The notes below the pieces were generated by a model, which was not told the DNA's origin, searched no databases, and was given only the letters and a program-made list of their open reading frames with translations. A program made the translations under genes and the position numbers. A stretch of 64,000 nucleotides of DNA from Xenorhabdus griffiniae (GTDB taxonomy: Bacteria > Pseudomonadota > Gammaproteobacteria > Enterobacterales > Enterobacteriaceae): NCBI RefSeq assembly GCF_037265215.1, contig NZ_CP147737.1, forward strand, positions 3,070,001 through 3,134,000, read 5' to 3'. Position 1 is the first letter of the stretch; every line of letters begins with the position of its first letter. This document shows, piece after piece, positions 36,591 to 46,374 of the stretch.

Positions 36591-37547
36591 TTATAGTCCT
36601 ACTTGAACCCAACCACCATTATCTGACCATTGATATTTTATGCCTTTATGAGTAAATTGAGGAGTTCTTATATTAATCATATCCCCCCTAAGAAGTCCTT
36701 TGATATTAACGTTATTACTATTAACAGCATCTATAGTAAGTTGATTTTTACCATCTAAATCATTAAAATTAACACCAGCTCCTCTTTCAGTAATTTTTAC
36801 CATAATTCTATTAGCATATATACCGCCAAGATCACTAGTATCTATTGAAAATTCAGGCTTAACTCCTTCTCCTTCAATTGCATTATAAGCAAGTTTTTTC
36901 ATGTCAACCAAAACACCTCCAGCATTGATACCAACGAAATCTGCTTCAATATCACCATGAATTTTGAAAGATCTACCAAACATATTAAGATAGTTAACAT
37001 TGGTACTATCTATACCATTTTCGCCAATAGTAATTTCACCTTTAGTTACCTTTAATGCAATCGGATTTCGTTTCCTATCAAAATCGAAAATCCCAGTACT
37101 AATATTAGCTTCATGTATATTATTAAAACTAAGCCCGTTAATCATAACACCATTGGGGTTAGCTATCATTACAGTGGCTGGAATTCCAGCCACTTCTAAT
37201 TTTCCTAAAAGTTGAGATTGATTACCTCCAATTACTTCATTTATAATTACACCTGCTGGTAGTGTTCTAAAATTAGGATTTTTATCTAACTGACCTACTA
37301 ATTCAGAAGTTACCTGTTCCATTGCATTATTTAGTACTAATCCCTGCTCTCCAACATTAAATTCTTTGTAAATGTTGCGCGATACTCTTGAAAGATTAGG
37401 AGCGGATATATTAACAACGGGTATATTGTTAATGTTTTGAACTTGTGTTTTTGAATCATTAGGAATTACTCCATCTGCGAAAGCTGAATTTGCAGTTACT
37501 AAAGATATAAAAGAACTTAGTATAACTAACTTAAATTTGATAGTCAT
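36591..37547 (-). CDS. Free-standing TPS-domain protein (mini-TpsA 2)
   Basis: A 318-residue exported protein: a Sec signal peptide (likely cut after Ala24 in SAFAD) and one TPS domain with NNIPVVNISAP, YKEFNVGEQGLVLNNA, VIGGNQSQLLG and IANPNGVMINGLSF. It ends in a short tail with YQWSDNGGWVQVGL and has no repeat region. It starts 20 bases after the TpsB gene, so it is in the position of the cognate TpsA of that operon. It shares architecture and length with 24730-25695 and 39416-40384. Function unknown: a secreted beta-helix cap, or a competitor for TpsB. Confidence 0.85.
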   Translation of the reverse strand: MTIKFKLVILSSFISLVTANSAFADGVIPNDSKTQVQNINNIPVVNISAPNLSRVSRNIYKEFNVGEQGLVLNNAMEQVTSELVGQLDKNPNFRTLPAGVIINEVIGGNQSQLLGKLEVAGIPATVMIANPNGVMINGLSFNNIHEANISTGIFDFDRKRNPIALKVTKGEITIGENGIDSTNVNYLNMFGRSFKIHGDIEADFVGINAGGVLVDMKKLAYNAIEGEGVKPEFSIDTSDLGGIYANRIMVKITERGAGVNFNDLDGKNQLTIDAVNSNNVNIKGLLRGDMINIRTPQFTHKGIKYQWSDNGGWVQVGL

Positions 37548-37567
37548 ATAGCTATTTCCTTATGTAA

Positions 37568-39266
37568 TTAGAAATTAATTGAAGCAGACCAATATATAAC
37601 TAAATTATCCGGTTTAAGATATTTAGGATAATTTATAGGCTTTCCAATTGTAATTGAATAATTACTTATACTATTATTTAGAGTTAACCCTAATGAAGTT
37701 CCTGTTAAATTACCTCCTTCTGAAGATTTAGCTATTTCTTCTTTAAGCCAGCCAGTATCCAATGAACCGTTCAAAGAAAATTCACCCAATTTTGGAATAG
37801 TTATCATTTTCCAATTAAGTTCGTTTCTCCAATATCCTCCAGAATTTCCTGTGATATATCGTTCTTTAAATCCTCTGACCGAATACAACCCCCCTATAGA
37901 CAATCTTTCACTAGAATAAAGATTCTTTAAACTATATTGCCCATAAGCAGAAGTAAAATAATAAATATCGTTAGTTAAAGGTTTGTAATAACTTAAACTA
38001 CCACTAAATTTATGAAATTTACTTTTAGGTGTATTTTTAAAATTATCATCTTTAGTAGCCCCTAATGTAGATAACCCTTTGGTTATTGTAGGATTAAATC
38101 TAAAATATCCTCCTAATAAAGCAGAGCTGTAATTAAAACCCAGATATAAAGTATTTAAATTTGCTCCACTAGATAATTTATAATCTCCTAGAATATTTTC
38201 AGTTTTACGGGAAGTAAAACCGGCATTCAAACCTAACTTTTGTTTCCCATCTCTATATAAAGTTCTATTTGCTGATACAGAATGTGACCGACCTTTACCT
38301 ATATAACGTAATGCCCCGAAATAATTTATAGGAATGTCTTGATATGATTCATTTTTTGAATATTGGTAATTAAATAACCAATAACCAATAACCATAAGGA
38401 ATACTTATATTTGAAGAAATGTACCAAGTTTTATGATTACCTTTGAAATCAATATCTTTATTACCGTAAAATGACCAAGAATCAGCTAAGCGTAATACAT
38501 TATCTAACTGTAAAGAAACATTAAGCTGATCTCTACCTTTACTTTTTTGTCCGCTGTTATCTAAACCAAAACCTATATTTAAAGGTAATCTAGATGAAAT
38601 TTTTTCTAATACAATATCAGAATACCCTACTTTATCAGAAGGTCTGATATCTATTTTAACTTGATAAGATTGTAATCTATTTAATTGATCTAACCCTTGT
38701 TCAATATCTCTTAAATTAAGTATTTTTTCTTTTATATTGGGAAAAACCATTTTTAATTCTAAAGGTTCTTCATTATCAATAGTTATTCTATTAATCTTGC
38801 CTTCAACAACTGTGATGACAAGATTACCTTCATGTATATCAAATACATCTTACTGCCTTAAAAAAGCTCTTGAAGTAATAAAACCTATTTCCATATAATA
38901 AGCGGATATTTCATCAATTAAAGAAGAAATATCTTTAGATGTCATACAATTGAAAATATTTTCCTTTATTAAATTTTCTTGATTTGATTTTGGAAAATGT
39001 AAGGCGTTATTAATAGAGATACTAGTAATTATTTGACAAGGTAGATTATTACTTAAAATAGGAGATTCTTTTGGTTTAACTACTTTAAGATCTGAACCTA
39101 GGTCTTGCTGTTTCTGAGAATCACTTAATATATCTTTTTGTTTTTGTTTAAGAATTTCTTGATCTACGGGGTTAATATTAGATAATTTATAAGGTACAGC
39201 TATAGTTTTCGAAGAAAATACTAGAATTGTATAGAGGAAGAGTTTGATAATTTTTTTGACTGTCAT
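37568..39266 (-). pseudogene. TpsB outer-membrane transporter (FhaC/CdiB/ShlB type), broken
   Basis: The family exports TpsA proteins through an Omp85-type pore: signal peptide, two periplasmic POTRA domains, 16-strand barrel. The first 138 codons (39266-38850) give the signal peptide and POTRA 1. They end at a TAA where the frame continues unchanged with DVFDIHEGNLVITVVEG, the start of POTRA 2, so this is a nonsense change, probably from CAA (QQD). The barrel is then cut at 38373-38393, where AATAACC occurs three times; with two copies the frame would read PYGYWLFNYQYS and continue to the stop at 37568. The barrel keeps SIGGLYSVRGFKER (the loop 6 VRGF motif) and a final strand ending in Phe (IYWSASINF). 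Two lesions, both potentially reversible, inactivate it. Confidence 0.88.
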
Positions 39267-39376
39267 TTGCTTTATGATCTTATTCTGATTTTTTGAAAAA
39301 TTAGAATTATGTAGAGTAAATTTTTACATAAAGTTGACATAATCCTAACTAAATGAAATTTATAAGGATGTTTATC

Positions 39377-39408
39377 GAAAAAGCCCACTTAATTTGGTGG
39401 ACTTTTTC
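39377..39408 (-). terminator. Intrinsic terminator after mini-TpsA 1
   Basis: On the minus strand GAAAAAGTCCAC and GTGGGCTTTTTC pair with one mismatch around CAAATTAA, and the T run forms part of the stem. It lies 8 bases after the stop at 39416, ahead of the TpsB gene. Confidence 0.75.
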
Positions 39409-39415
39409 TTCTTAT

Positions 39416-40384
39416 TTATTTATTAAATATAGTGCCGTAGGGATTTCCATCTTGTATAAAAACTAGCCCTTCACTAGATGTGATCTGTGCATTATTTTGA
39501 GTAAAATGTTGAGGAGCAAAGGATGAGATATGTTTTTTACTCTTAATATCGCTAATAAATCGTACCGGACCACTAGATATTATGGAAATGCCAATGCCAT
39601 TATTTCCAACACTTTGTAAATTACCTAGATTAATACCAAGTCCATTTTCAGTAGAGGATATCTGAATGTTATTAGCATACATACCACCTAGAGCTTTAGT
39701 ATCAATTGCAAACTGAGGTTTGTTTTTGTAATCTGTTTCATTACCACCTGTTTGTATAAAAAGACTTTTCGCATTAATTTTACCATTCAATTCAAGAGCT
39801 CTACTTATAAGAGCAACCGAATTTGCACCAGTGGCATCTAATCCTCTTTCACCAATAGTAATTTTACCATTAGCTACCTTAGTACCTTGTAATGCTCCAT
39901 CTGGTCTTAGAGCAACTTTACCGGTATTTAAACTTATACTATCTGAATTAACAAAACTGGCTCCGTTAATTACAATGCCGTTTTGGTTAGATATTAATAC
40001 ATTAGCTTTATTACCAGCTACTTCTAGTTTCCCTAAAAGTTGAGATTGATTACCACCAACTACTTCATTAATAATAACCTTAGCAGAATTACTCAAGTTA
40101 GGATTTTTATTTAAATAACCCGCTAGCTGAGAGTTTACTCCATTTGTAGAGTTATTTAAAACAGCTCCACGAGTTTCTACGTTAAACTCTTTATAAAGAT
40201 TATGAGAAACTCCAGCACCATTTGGATTAGCTATATTAACAACAGGTACATTGTTAACATTTTGGACTTGTGTTTGTGAATTATCTGGGATTATTGGATT
40301 AGCAAAAGCTGTTATACTTGCAAAAGAAATAAAAGAACTTACTAGCGTTTTTGTGAAAATTTTAGATTTCTTAAATTTTGTCAT
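39416..40384 (-). CDS. Free-standing TPS-domain protein (mini-TpsA 1)
   Basis: A 322-residue exported protein, first gene of the minus-strand TPS island. Signal peptide likely cut after Ala28 (TAFANP). TPS motifs: NNVPVVNIANP, YKEFNVETRGAVLNNS, VVGGNQSQLLG; the NPNG box is changed to SNQNGIVINGASF. Later TKALGGMYANNI and GLGINLGNL match the CdiA-like gene and its other relatives. It ends with FIQDGNPYGTIFNK. Its own terminator separates it from TpsB. Third member of a set with the same size and layout. Confidence 0.85.
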   Translation of the reverse strand: MTKFKKSKIFTKTLVSSFISFASITAFANPIIPDNSQTQVQNVNNVPVVNIANPNGAGVSHNLYKEFNVETRGAVLNNSTNGVNSQLAGYLNKNPNLSNSAKVIINEVVGGNQSQLLGKLEVAGNKANVLISNQNGIVINGASFVNSDSISLNTGKVALRPDGALQGTKVANGKITIGERGLDATGANSVALISRALELNGKINAKSLFIQTGGNETDYKNKPQFAIDTKALGGMYANNIQISSTENGLGINLGNLQSVGNNGIGISIISSGPVRFISDIKSKKHISSFAPQHFTQNNAQITSSEGLVFIQDGNPYGTIFNK

Positions 40385-40979
40385 GATTTAAATTACCTTT
40401 ATTAAATAATGGATACATACTACTTACTTAATTCATCCCAATCTAAAAGGAATGTTTTTATAATTAAATAATCAAGTTATGAAATTATATTTTCGTTATC
40501 ATTGGTAACTATAAATTAACATCATTAAAAATAAATCAATGAAAATTAATTTTAATTAATAAAATCGTTTCATGTTTCACATTTATAATTAGTCATTAGA
40601 TTAAAAAAATCATGCCGAAATTAAAATCTGATAGCAAATATAATTTCACCATCAGGACGATATAGTGAAGAAAATGTTAACAATATCCCGATCTAGAATC
40701 CTTGACTAATTCCCATTTACAAAAAAGCGTGATGTTTATCCTCTTGATTCTCTTTTGCCTGTTAATAGTAATGCCATTCCTTCTCTTTTCTCAGCCCAAA
40801 AACCAAGCACTTTTTCGAGACTCCAATACTCCTTATCATCATTAAAATAACCCATCTATATAATAACAAATAGTTACCATTAACATTGAGAATTATATTT
40901 ATTAATATTGCCATGCCATAAATCACGCTTGCAGTTTTATAAGAAAAAAATAACCATAGTGGATTGAGTAAGCAGATAT
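40385..40979. other. Divergent intergenic region between TPS island and ABC transporter
   Basis: It should contain the minus-strand promoter of mini-TpsA 1 and the plus-strand promoter of the exporter. Both ends are strongly AT-rich. In the middle a 39-codon minus-strand ORF (40736-40855) has a more GC-balanced, protein-like sequence and may be a gene remnant. I cannot place promoter boxes with confidence. Confidence 0.45.
40736..40855 (-). pseudogene. Possible small ORF or gene remnant (39 aa)
   Basis: ATG at 40855 to TAA at 40736. It includes YWSLEKVLGFWAEKREGMAL, which has a protein-like mix of residues and is rich in Trp, Lys and Glu. There is no ribosome site before the ATG. It could be the tail of a lost gene. 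I recognise no family. Confidence 0.25.
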
Positions 40980-42659
40980 ATGAATTTTCATATTAATTAT
41001 AACCTCCGAAATGGCTTGTTTTTTATGACTCTAATAGCTTATTTATATCGTCAATCTTGGGTATTACTGTTGGTATCGACAATAAGCGCATTAATTAGTG
41101 GGTTTGCCGGTGCTTCGATAGTTGGGATGATCAGTCAAGGAGTAACAGAAGAAATTAACCTGATTACATTTCTTTGGAGCTTTTTTGGTATCTGTTTTAT
41201 TTTTTTTATTACTAAGACTGTGTCAGAAATTACATTATCGCATTTAGCCCAATCCACGGTTTTTTCATTACGTCTAAGTTTAAGTAATAAAATTTTGCGG
41301 GCACCACTTAAAAAACTACATAAACTTGGGCGGCACGGTCTATTGGCGGTTTTAACCAAAGATGTCGATGTTTTTGTACACTCCTTTATGTTGGCCCCCT
41401 CTGTTTTTGGTAATATCACCCTAATCATAGCCTGTTTTGGTTATTTAGCCTGGATGTCATGGCAACTGTTTCTCATTTTAGCGGCACTTAGCCTTATCGG
41501 TATGTATGTGTTTTATCTATGGGAAAAATATCCATTACAATTAATGACAGATATGCGTGATCAAATAGATAAAATATACCTTAATTTCCAAAGCCTGATT
41601 GATGGCAGTAAAGAGCTGCAACTCAATAAACAAAAAGGAAATCTTTTCATTGATAAAGTGATTGCACCTGCTGCCAAAGTGTTCCAGGAGATCTGTATTA
41701 AAGCGAACTCCAGCTATGCTTGGGTGATTAATGCCAGTTCTGTAACATTTTATGTCATGATTGGTATTATTATTTTTGTTGTTCCGATTTGGCTTCCCCA
41801 GGAACCATCAACATTGGTGACTGTATCGTTGCTTGTTCTCTTCTTATCAGGCCCAATCAGTGAAGTTATTGGCGCAATTCCGGAGCTGAGAGAGGCGGAA
41901 GTTTCATTAAATAAAATGCGGCGTCTTGACAGCCAACTGGAAGAAGCCCTGTCGGCACAAATTGAAGGTCCCAACCCATTTAACAAACAGCAAGCCATCG
42001 AGATTGAGCTGAAAGATGTTATCCACCATTACACAACGGATAAAGAAGATCGCCAGTTTGCACTCGGTCCATTAAGTTTAAAAATATCGCAAGGTGAAAT
42101 TGTTTTTATTGTCGGTGGGAATGGCAGTGGGAAAACAACTCTTGCTATGTTGCTTGTTGGCCTGTTTGAGCAAGAATCCGGTACTATCTCATTAAATGGT
42201 GTGGAAGTTACACCAGCAAATAATGAACATTATCGTCAACATTTTGCGGCCGTTTTTTCTGATTACCATCTATTTGAGCAGTTACTCAATAGCGATGCGA
42301 ATGTCACCGAAAAAGCAACACATTATATTGAAGCATTAAATATGGCGCACAAAGTTAAAATTGTTGATGGCGGATTTTCCACCACAAATCTTTCCGCAGG
42401 TCAACGGAAGCGACTGGCTTTAGTTTCAGCTTACCTGGAAGACCGCCCTATTTATCTGTTTGATGAGTGGGCCGCCGACCAGGACCCTGTGTTTAAACGC
42501 TTATTCTATACTGAACTACTGCCGGAATTAAAAGCCAGAGGTAAAACTGTCCTGGTTATTAGTCATGACGATGCTTACTTTAATATATCTGACCGCATTA
42601 TTAAATTAGAGGATGGTCATATTAAAGAAGTTGATCACAAGGACCATTATATTCAATAA
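40980..42659 (+). CDS. Cyclic peptide export ABC transporter (fused permease-ATPase)
   Basis: A 559-residue inner-membrane half-transporter of the SyrD/PvdE/YojI group that exports nonribosomal and cyclic peptides. Six membrane helices lie in residues about 15-300. The ATPase has Walker A GGNGSGKTT, signature LSAGQRKRLAL, Walker B IYLFDEWAADQDP and the switch His in VISHDD. ATG 40980 opens the frame; ATG 41025 (MTLIAYLYRQS) would suit the family N-terminus, but neither has a strong ribosome site. A terminator follows, and the NRPS genes start 440 bases on in the same direction. By position it corresponds to the exporter of PAX-type loci. Confidence 0.9.
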   Translation: MNFHINYNLRNGLFFMTLIAYLYRQSWVLLLVSTISALISGFAGASIVGMISQGVTEEINLITFLWSFFGICFIFFITKTVSEITLSHLAQSTVFSLRLSLSNKILRAPLKKLHKLGRHGLLAVLTKDVDVFVHSFMLAPSVFGNITLIIACFGYLAWMSWQLFLILAALSLIGMYVFYLWEKYPLQLMTDMRDQIDKIYLNFQSLIDGSKELQLNKQKGNLFIDKVIAPAAKVFQEICIKANSSYAWVINASSVTFYVMIGIIIFVVPIWLPQEPSTLVTVSLLVLFLSGPISEVIGAIPELREAEVSLNKMRRLDSQLEEALSAQIEGPNPFNKQQAIEIELKDVIHHYTTDKEDRQFALGPLSLKISQGEIVFIVGGNGSGKTTLAMLLVGLFEQESGTISLNGVEVTPANNEHYRQHFAAVFSDYHLFEQLLNSDANVTEKATHYIEALNMAHKVKIVDGGFSTTNLSAGQRKRLALVSAYLEDRPIYLFDEWAADQDPVFKRLFYTELLPELKARGKTVLVISHDDAYFNISDRIIKLEDGHIKEVDHKDHYIQ

Positions 42660-42681
42660 AATGAAATAAAGCTTATCGCAG

Positions 42682-42710
42682 AGAGCCTGATAAAGCAGGC
42701 TCTTATTTCA
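42682..42710 (+). terminator. Terminator after the ABC exporter gene
   Basis: AGAGCCTG at 42682-42689 pairs with CAGGCTCT at 42696-42703 around the loop ATAAAG, followed by TATTTC. It lies 22 bases after the stop. Confidence 0.75.
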
Positions 42711-42822
42711 CTTTATATACCCAGAAAAACCTGAGAAAAAATCACTAACGGTAATAAAATTTATTACATAATTCCTATAATAAAATGAGATACATTAGAA
42801 AAACATTATTAGAAATGTGTAA

Positions 42823-42928
42823 TATGTCAATCATCTTTCAAGACGTGCCTTATATCTCCGCCGCTAAGCGGGGAGATATAAACAATTACATTGATTTGCA
42901 AGCTGCAACTTGAAGTTGGATTGGTATA
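42823..42928. repeat. MITE-like element, copy 2 (about 106 bp)
   Basis: The ends are TATGTCAATCATCTTTCAAG at the left and, on the other strand, TATACCAATCCAACTTCAAG at the right. The second nearly equals the end of copy 1 at 2604-2707. The centre is a hairpin (TTATATCTCC with GGAGATATAA around GCCGCTAAGCGG). Its place between exporter terminator and NRPS promoter means it could affect NRPS transcription. Confidence 0.6.
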
Positions 42929-43098
42929 AACATAACTTCCTAATCGGCAAGAAGGAATTAAATAAATATAAAAAATAAGACTGTTCTTTTTTATTAGAAT
43001 GGTCAGTTATTTTTATTGTTAAAACCCAAGTGTGATTTTTTGTTTTATCAGTTCTCATGTTTTTATTTTTAATGTACCCATAAAAAGGGAGCTATAGA

Positions 43099-46000
43099 AT
43101 GAATTACCCTGAAAAATTGAAATCATTCCCTTTATCAGAAGCTCAACGCAGCCGCTGGTTTCAATATCAAATTGACCCTGACAAACGCGGTCAAAATAAT
43201 AGTGCATTTTGTGCACGCATTAAAGGATTAACGGCCAAGCGTTTAGAAGAAGCTCTCAATAAACTGGTACAAAGACATCCGATGCTGCGGGCAAGTTTTG
43301 GACTACACCACGGCGAATTAGGTTATTGCATCGCAGACAGCGCTAATATCACACTTGCAGTACAGGATGCTCAACATCTTAGCGAAGAAACGCTTAAACA
43401 GCGTGTTCACGACGATTGCTGGCATATGTTTGACCTGGCCCATCCGTTGCGGGTTTATGCCAGCTGGTATCAATGCAATCAACAAGAAAGTGTCATGGTC
43501 TTGACCTTTGATCATCTGGCCGTTGATGGCTGGTCTTATTGGATGCTGTTAGATGAACTTGATGCTCTGCTGTCGGCAAAACCCCTGGAACCCGCACCAG
43601 AAAATAGTTTCCACGATTATGTGGAATGGCAACAACAATGGCTAAAAAGTACCAGCGCTAAAAAACAACAACAATTCTGGCAAAACACATTGGCGGGGGA
43701 TTTAGCTGTCTCACAATGGCCACCGAAAAACAGCCCCCTGCCCGCCACAGGAAAAATATCGTTAAAGAAAATCATTAACCAGTCACTGACGCACAAGCTG
43801 CAAACATTAGCACTAAAATATGACAACAGCCTATTTGCTGTTTTTCTGGCTGCTTACCAAATTCTTCTCAGCCGTTATACCGCAGTGGATGACGTCATTA
43901 TCGGTTCTATCTTGCCGGGCAGAGGCCGTGCACGTTGGGGAAAATTAGTCGGCGAATTTATCAATCCGGTTGCTTTACGCTGCCAGATAAACCGTGATAT
44001 GACCGTACAGGAACATATCACACAAGCGATGAAGACTATTCGGCAGGGTATTGAAAACCAGAAATATCCGTTCACCAAGATACTGGAACAACTAAAACTG
44101 CAACGCAATGCAGAGGTTCACCCCGTTTTCCAGACAGTCATGATATTCCAAAAAGCCAGATATATCGGTGACCTGACTACCCTCTGGATGGCTGAAGATG
44201 ACGATATCACGGTACAGTGGGGAAATGCAGAGTTACGACCTTTCCCATATCCCCTCTATGCCGATGTCCCCGTTCCATTGATGATAAATGTCTTAGAATC
44301 TGGCGAGCATATTGGTTATACCTTTTATTACGACACGGCAATATTTGACGCAGCATTCATCTCCCAGCTTATGCAAAACCTTTTGACTCTGCTGGAAGCG
44401 ATGGTAAACGACGAACAACAGACAATTGATCGTTTGCCATTGATGGATGAACAGGCACGTCAGAAAATCCTTCATGATTTTAACAATACGGATAAGCCCT
44501 TCCCGCAACACGCCTTAATCCATCAATTTATTGAGCAACAAGCAGCACGCAACCCAACTGCCATTGCACTGCTATATGAGAATACGCAGCTCAGTTATAT
44601 GGAATTGAATCAGCGGGCTAACCAGCTAGCTCATGCCCTTGTCGCAACGGGAATTCATCCCGATGATCGCGTCGCCGTTTGCATGGAGCGTAGTTTGGAT
44701 ATGGTCATTAGTCTGTTGGGGATTTTGAAAGCGGGGGCGGCTTATGTGCCACTCGATCCGGAATATCCCACAGACAGGCTCGCTTATATCCTGTCAGACA
44801 GTGAACCTGTGATCCTGCTAACTCATCATGGCTTGCAAGAACAACTGCCCGTGACTGAAATTCCTGTCTGGTTTTTAGATAATCCCACCGTTCAGGCTAA
44901 TATTACCCGCCAGGATAATGATAACTTAGAGGCCGCTTATTTAGGGCTGACATCACGTCATCTGGCCTATGTCCTCTATACCTCTGGCTCAACCGGACTC
45001 CCCAAAGGGGTGATGAATGAGCATCGCGGCGTGGTTAACCGTTTGCTTTGGGCGCAAGAAGCTTATCAATTAACCCCACACGATCGCGTCTTACAAAAAA
45101 CGCCGTTTAGTTTTGATGTTTCCGTCTGGGAATTCTTCCTTCCCCTGATGGTTGGGGCGCAATTAGTGATGGCTCGCCCCGGTGGTCATAAAGAACCGCA
45201 TTATTTATTGGAAGAGATAGAACGCCGTCATATCACGACGATCCACTTTGTGCCCTCCATGTTGCAAAGTTTTCTCCATTACATTCCGGCCGGACGCTGC
45301 CTTTCCCTACGCCAAATTTTATGCAGTGGGGAAGCGCTGCCTTATGCCTTGCAACAACACTGTCTTTCTCACTTGCCTCACAGTGAACTGCATAATTTAT
45401 ATGGCCCCACGGAGGCCGCCATTGATGTCACGGCCTGGCAATGTGTTCCGGATCGCTATATCGGACAAGTGCCGATTGGACAGCCTATTGCCAATATCCA
45501 AATCTATATTCTCGATACTCATGGAGAAGCCGTTCCAATTGGTATGGCGGGGGAAATTTATATCGGTGGAGTGGGTGTCGCCCGTGGTTATTTAAACCTG
45601 CCTGAATTAACCGCTGAACGTTTTATTAACGACCCATTTAATGCCGATCCTGATGCTCGTCTGTATAAAACTGGCGATCTGGGACGTTGGCTACCAGATG
45701 GCAGTATCGCCTATCTGGGACGCAACGACTTTCAAGTCAAAATTCGCGGATTGCGTATTGAGCTGGGTGAAATTGAAACTTGCCTGACCCAGTGTGCGGG
45801 CATTCGTGAAGCGGTGGTGATTGCCCGTGACAATGGACCCCATGACAAACGACTGGTTGCCTATTTGATCCCAAATCAGGATAGCACCCCAAGCATTTCT
45901 CAACTGCGTGAGCAATTAAGCCGCACTCTCGCCGATTACATGATACCGGCTGCCTTTGTGGTAATGGAGGCGTTTCCTCTCTCGCCAAATGGCAAACTCG

Positions 46001-46338
46001 ATCGCAAAGCTCTGCCTGCTCCCGATCACACAGCGATGTCAAGTCGTGAATATGCGGCTCCAGAAAGCGAAACCGAAACGCAATTGGCCGCCATTTGGCA
46101 AACATTATTGGGGCTGGATCGGGTAAGTCGCTATGACAACTTCTTTGAGCTAGGTGGTCATTCTCTGTTAGTGCTACAGCTACAGTCGCAAATAAAACAA
46201 ACATTTGATGTTGAATTATCTATTCATCAACTGTTTTCCCACCCAACCCTCTGTCAACTTGAAGAATGCATTATTGACTCTCTATTGCTGCAATTCGATT
46301 CAGAGTCTCTGCAAGATGTTTATAAATCAATGAATTAG
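43099..46338 (+). CDS. paxA: NRPS, one module C-A-T, serine-type pocket (PaxA-like)
   Basis: A 1079-residue synthetase: condensation domain (about 5-450), adenylation domain (about 480-980), carrier (about 1000-1060, Ser1022 in FFELGGHSLL). The C-domain active site is FDHLAVDGW, with catalytic His139 but Asp in place of the first His. As the first domain of the line with nothing upstream, it is a candidate lipo-initiation (starter C) domain. The adenylation pocket read by eye against GrsA is D-V-W-H-L-S-L-I-D-(K), the well known serine code. It sits 36 bases before the two-module gene. The 1+2+at least 3.5 module layout and the adjacent exporter match PAX lipopeptide loci, so the symbol is tentative. 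Confidence 0.92.
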   Translation: MNYPEKLKSFPLSEAQRSRWFQYQIDPDKRGQNNSAFCARIKGLTAKRLEEALNKLVQRHPMLRASFGLHHGELGYCIADSANITLAVQDAQHLSEETLKQRVHDDCWHMFDLAHPLRVYASWYQCNQQESVMVLTFDHLAVDGWSYWMLLDELDALLSAKPLEPAPENSFHDYVEWQQQWLKSTSAKKQQQFWQNTLAGDLAVSQWPPKNSPLPATGKISLKKIINQSLTHKLQTLALKYDNSLFAVFLAAYQILLSRYTAVDDVIIGSILPGRGRARWGKLVGEFINPVALRCQINRDMTVQEHITQAMKTIRQGIENQKYPFTKILEQLKLQRNAEVHPVFQTVMIFQKARYIGDLTTLWMAEDDDITVQWGNAELRPFPYPLYADVPVPLMINVLESGEHIGYTFYYDTAIFDAAFISQLMQNLLTLLEAMVNDEQQTIDRLPLMDEQARQKILHDFNNTDKPFPQHALIHQFIEQQAARNPTAIALLYENTQLSYMELNQRANQLAHALVATGIHPDDRVAVCMERSLDMVISLLGILKAGAAYVPLDPEYPTDRLAYILSDSEPVILLTHHGLQEQLPVTEIPVWFLDNPTVQANITRQDNDNLEAAYLGLTSRHLAYVLYTSGSTGLPKGVMNEHRGVVNRLLWAQEAYQLTPHDRVLQKTPFSFDVSVWEFFLPLMVGAQLVMARPGGHKEPHYLLEEIERRHITTIHFVPSMLQSFLHYIPAGRCLSLRQILCSGEALPYALQQHCLSHLPHSELHNLYGPTEAAIDVTAWQCVPDRYIGQVPIGQPIANIQIYILDTHGEAVPIGMAGEIYIGGVGVARGYLNLPELTAERFINDPFNADPDARLYKTGDLGRWLPDGSIAYLGRNDFQVKIRGLRIELGEIETCLTQCAGIREAVVIARDNGPHDKRLVAYLIPNQDSTPSISQLREQLSRTLADYMIPAAFVVMEAFPLSPNGKLDRKALPAPDHTAMSSREYAAPESETETQLAAIWQTLLGLDRVSRYDNFFELGGHSLLVLQLQSQIKQTFDVELSIHQLFSHPTLCQLEECIIDSLLLQFDSESLQDVYKSMN

Positions 46339-46374
46339 ATTTTAATTTACCTTGTTTTAAATGGTGATAATCAA

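Larger units (their letters stand above)
42660..43098. promoter_or_regulatory. Leader of the NRPS operon
   Basis: No gene. It holds the exporter's terminator, a MITE-like element at 42823-42928, and about 170 bases before the NRPS start that must include its promoter. The ribosome site GGGAG is at 43087-43091, eight bases before ATG 43099. Confidence 0.5.

Noticed and set aside
24730..40384. Plus-strand ORFs of 70-97 codons opposite the TPS domains
   Set aside because: They recur at the same place opposite each TPS domain and mirror its conserved motifs, so they are shadows.
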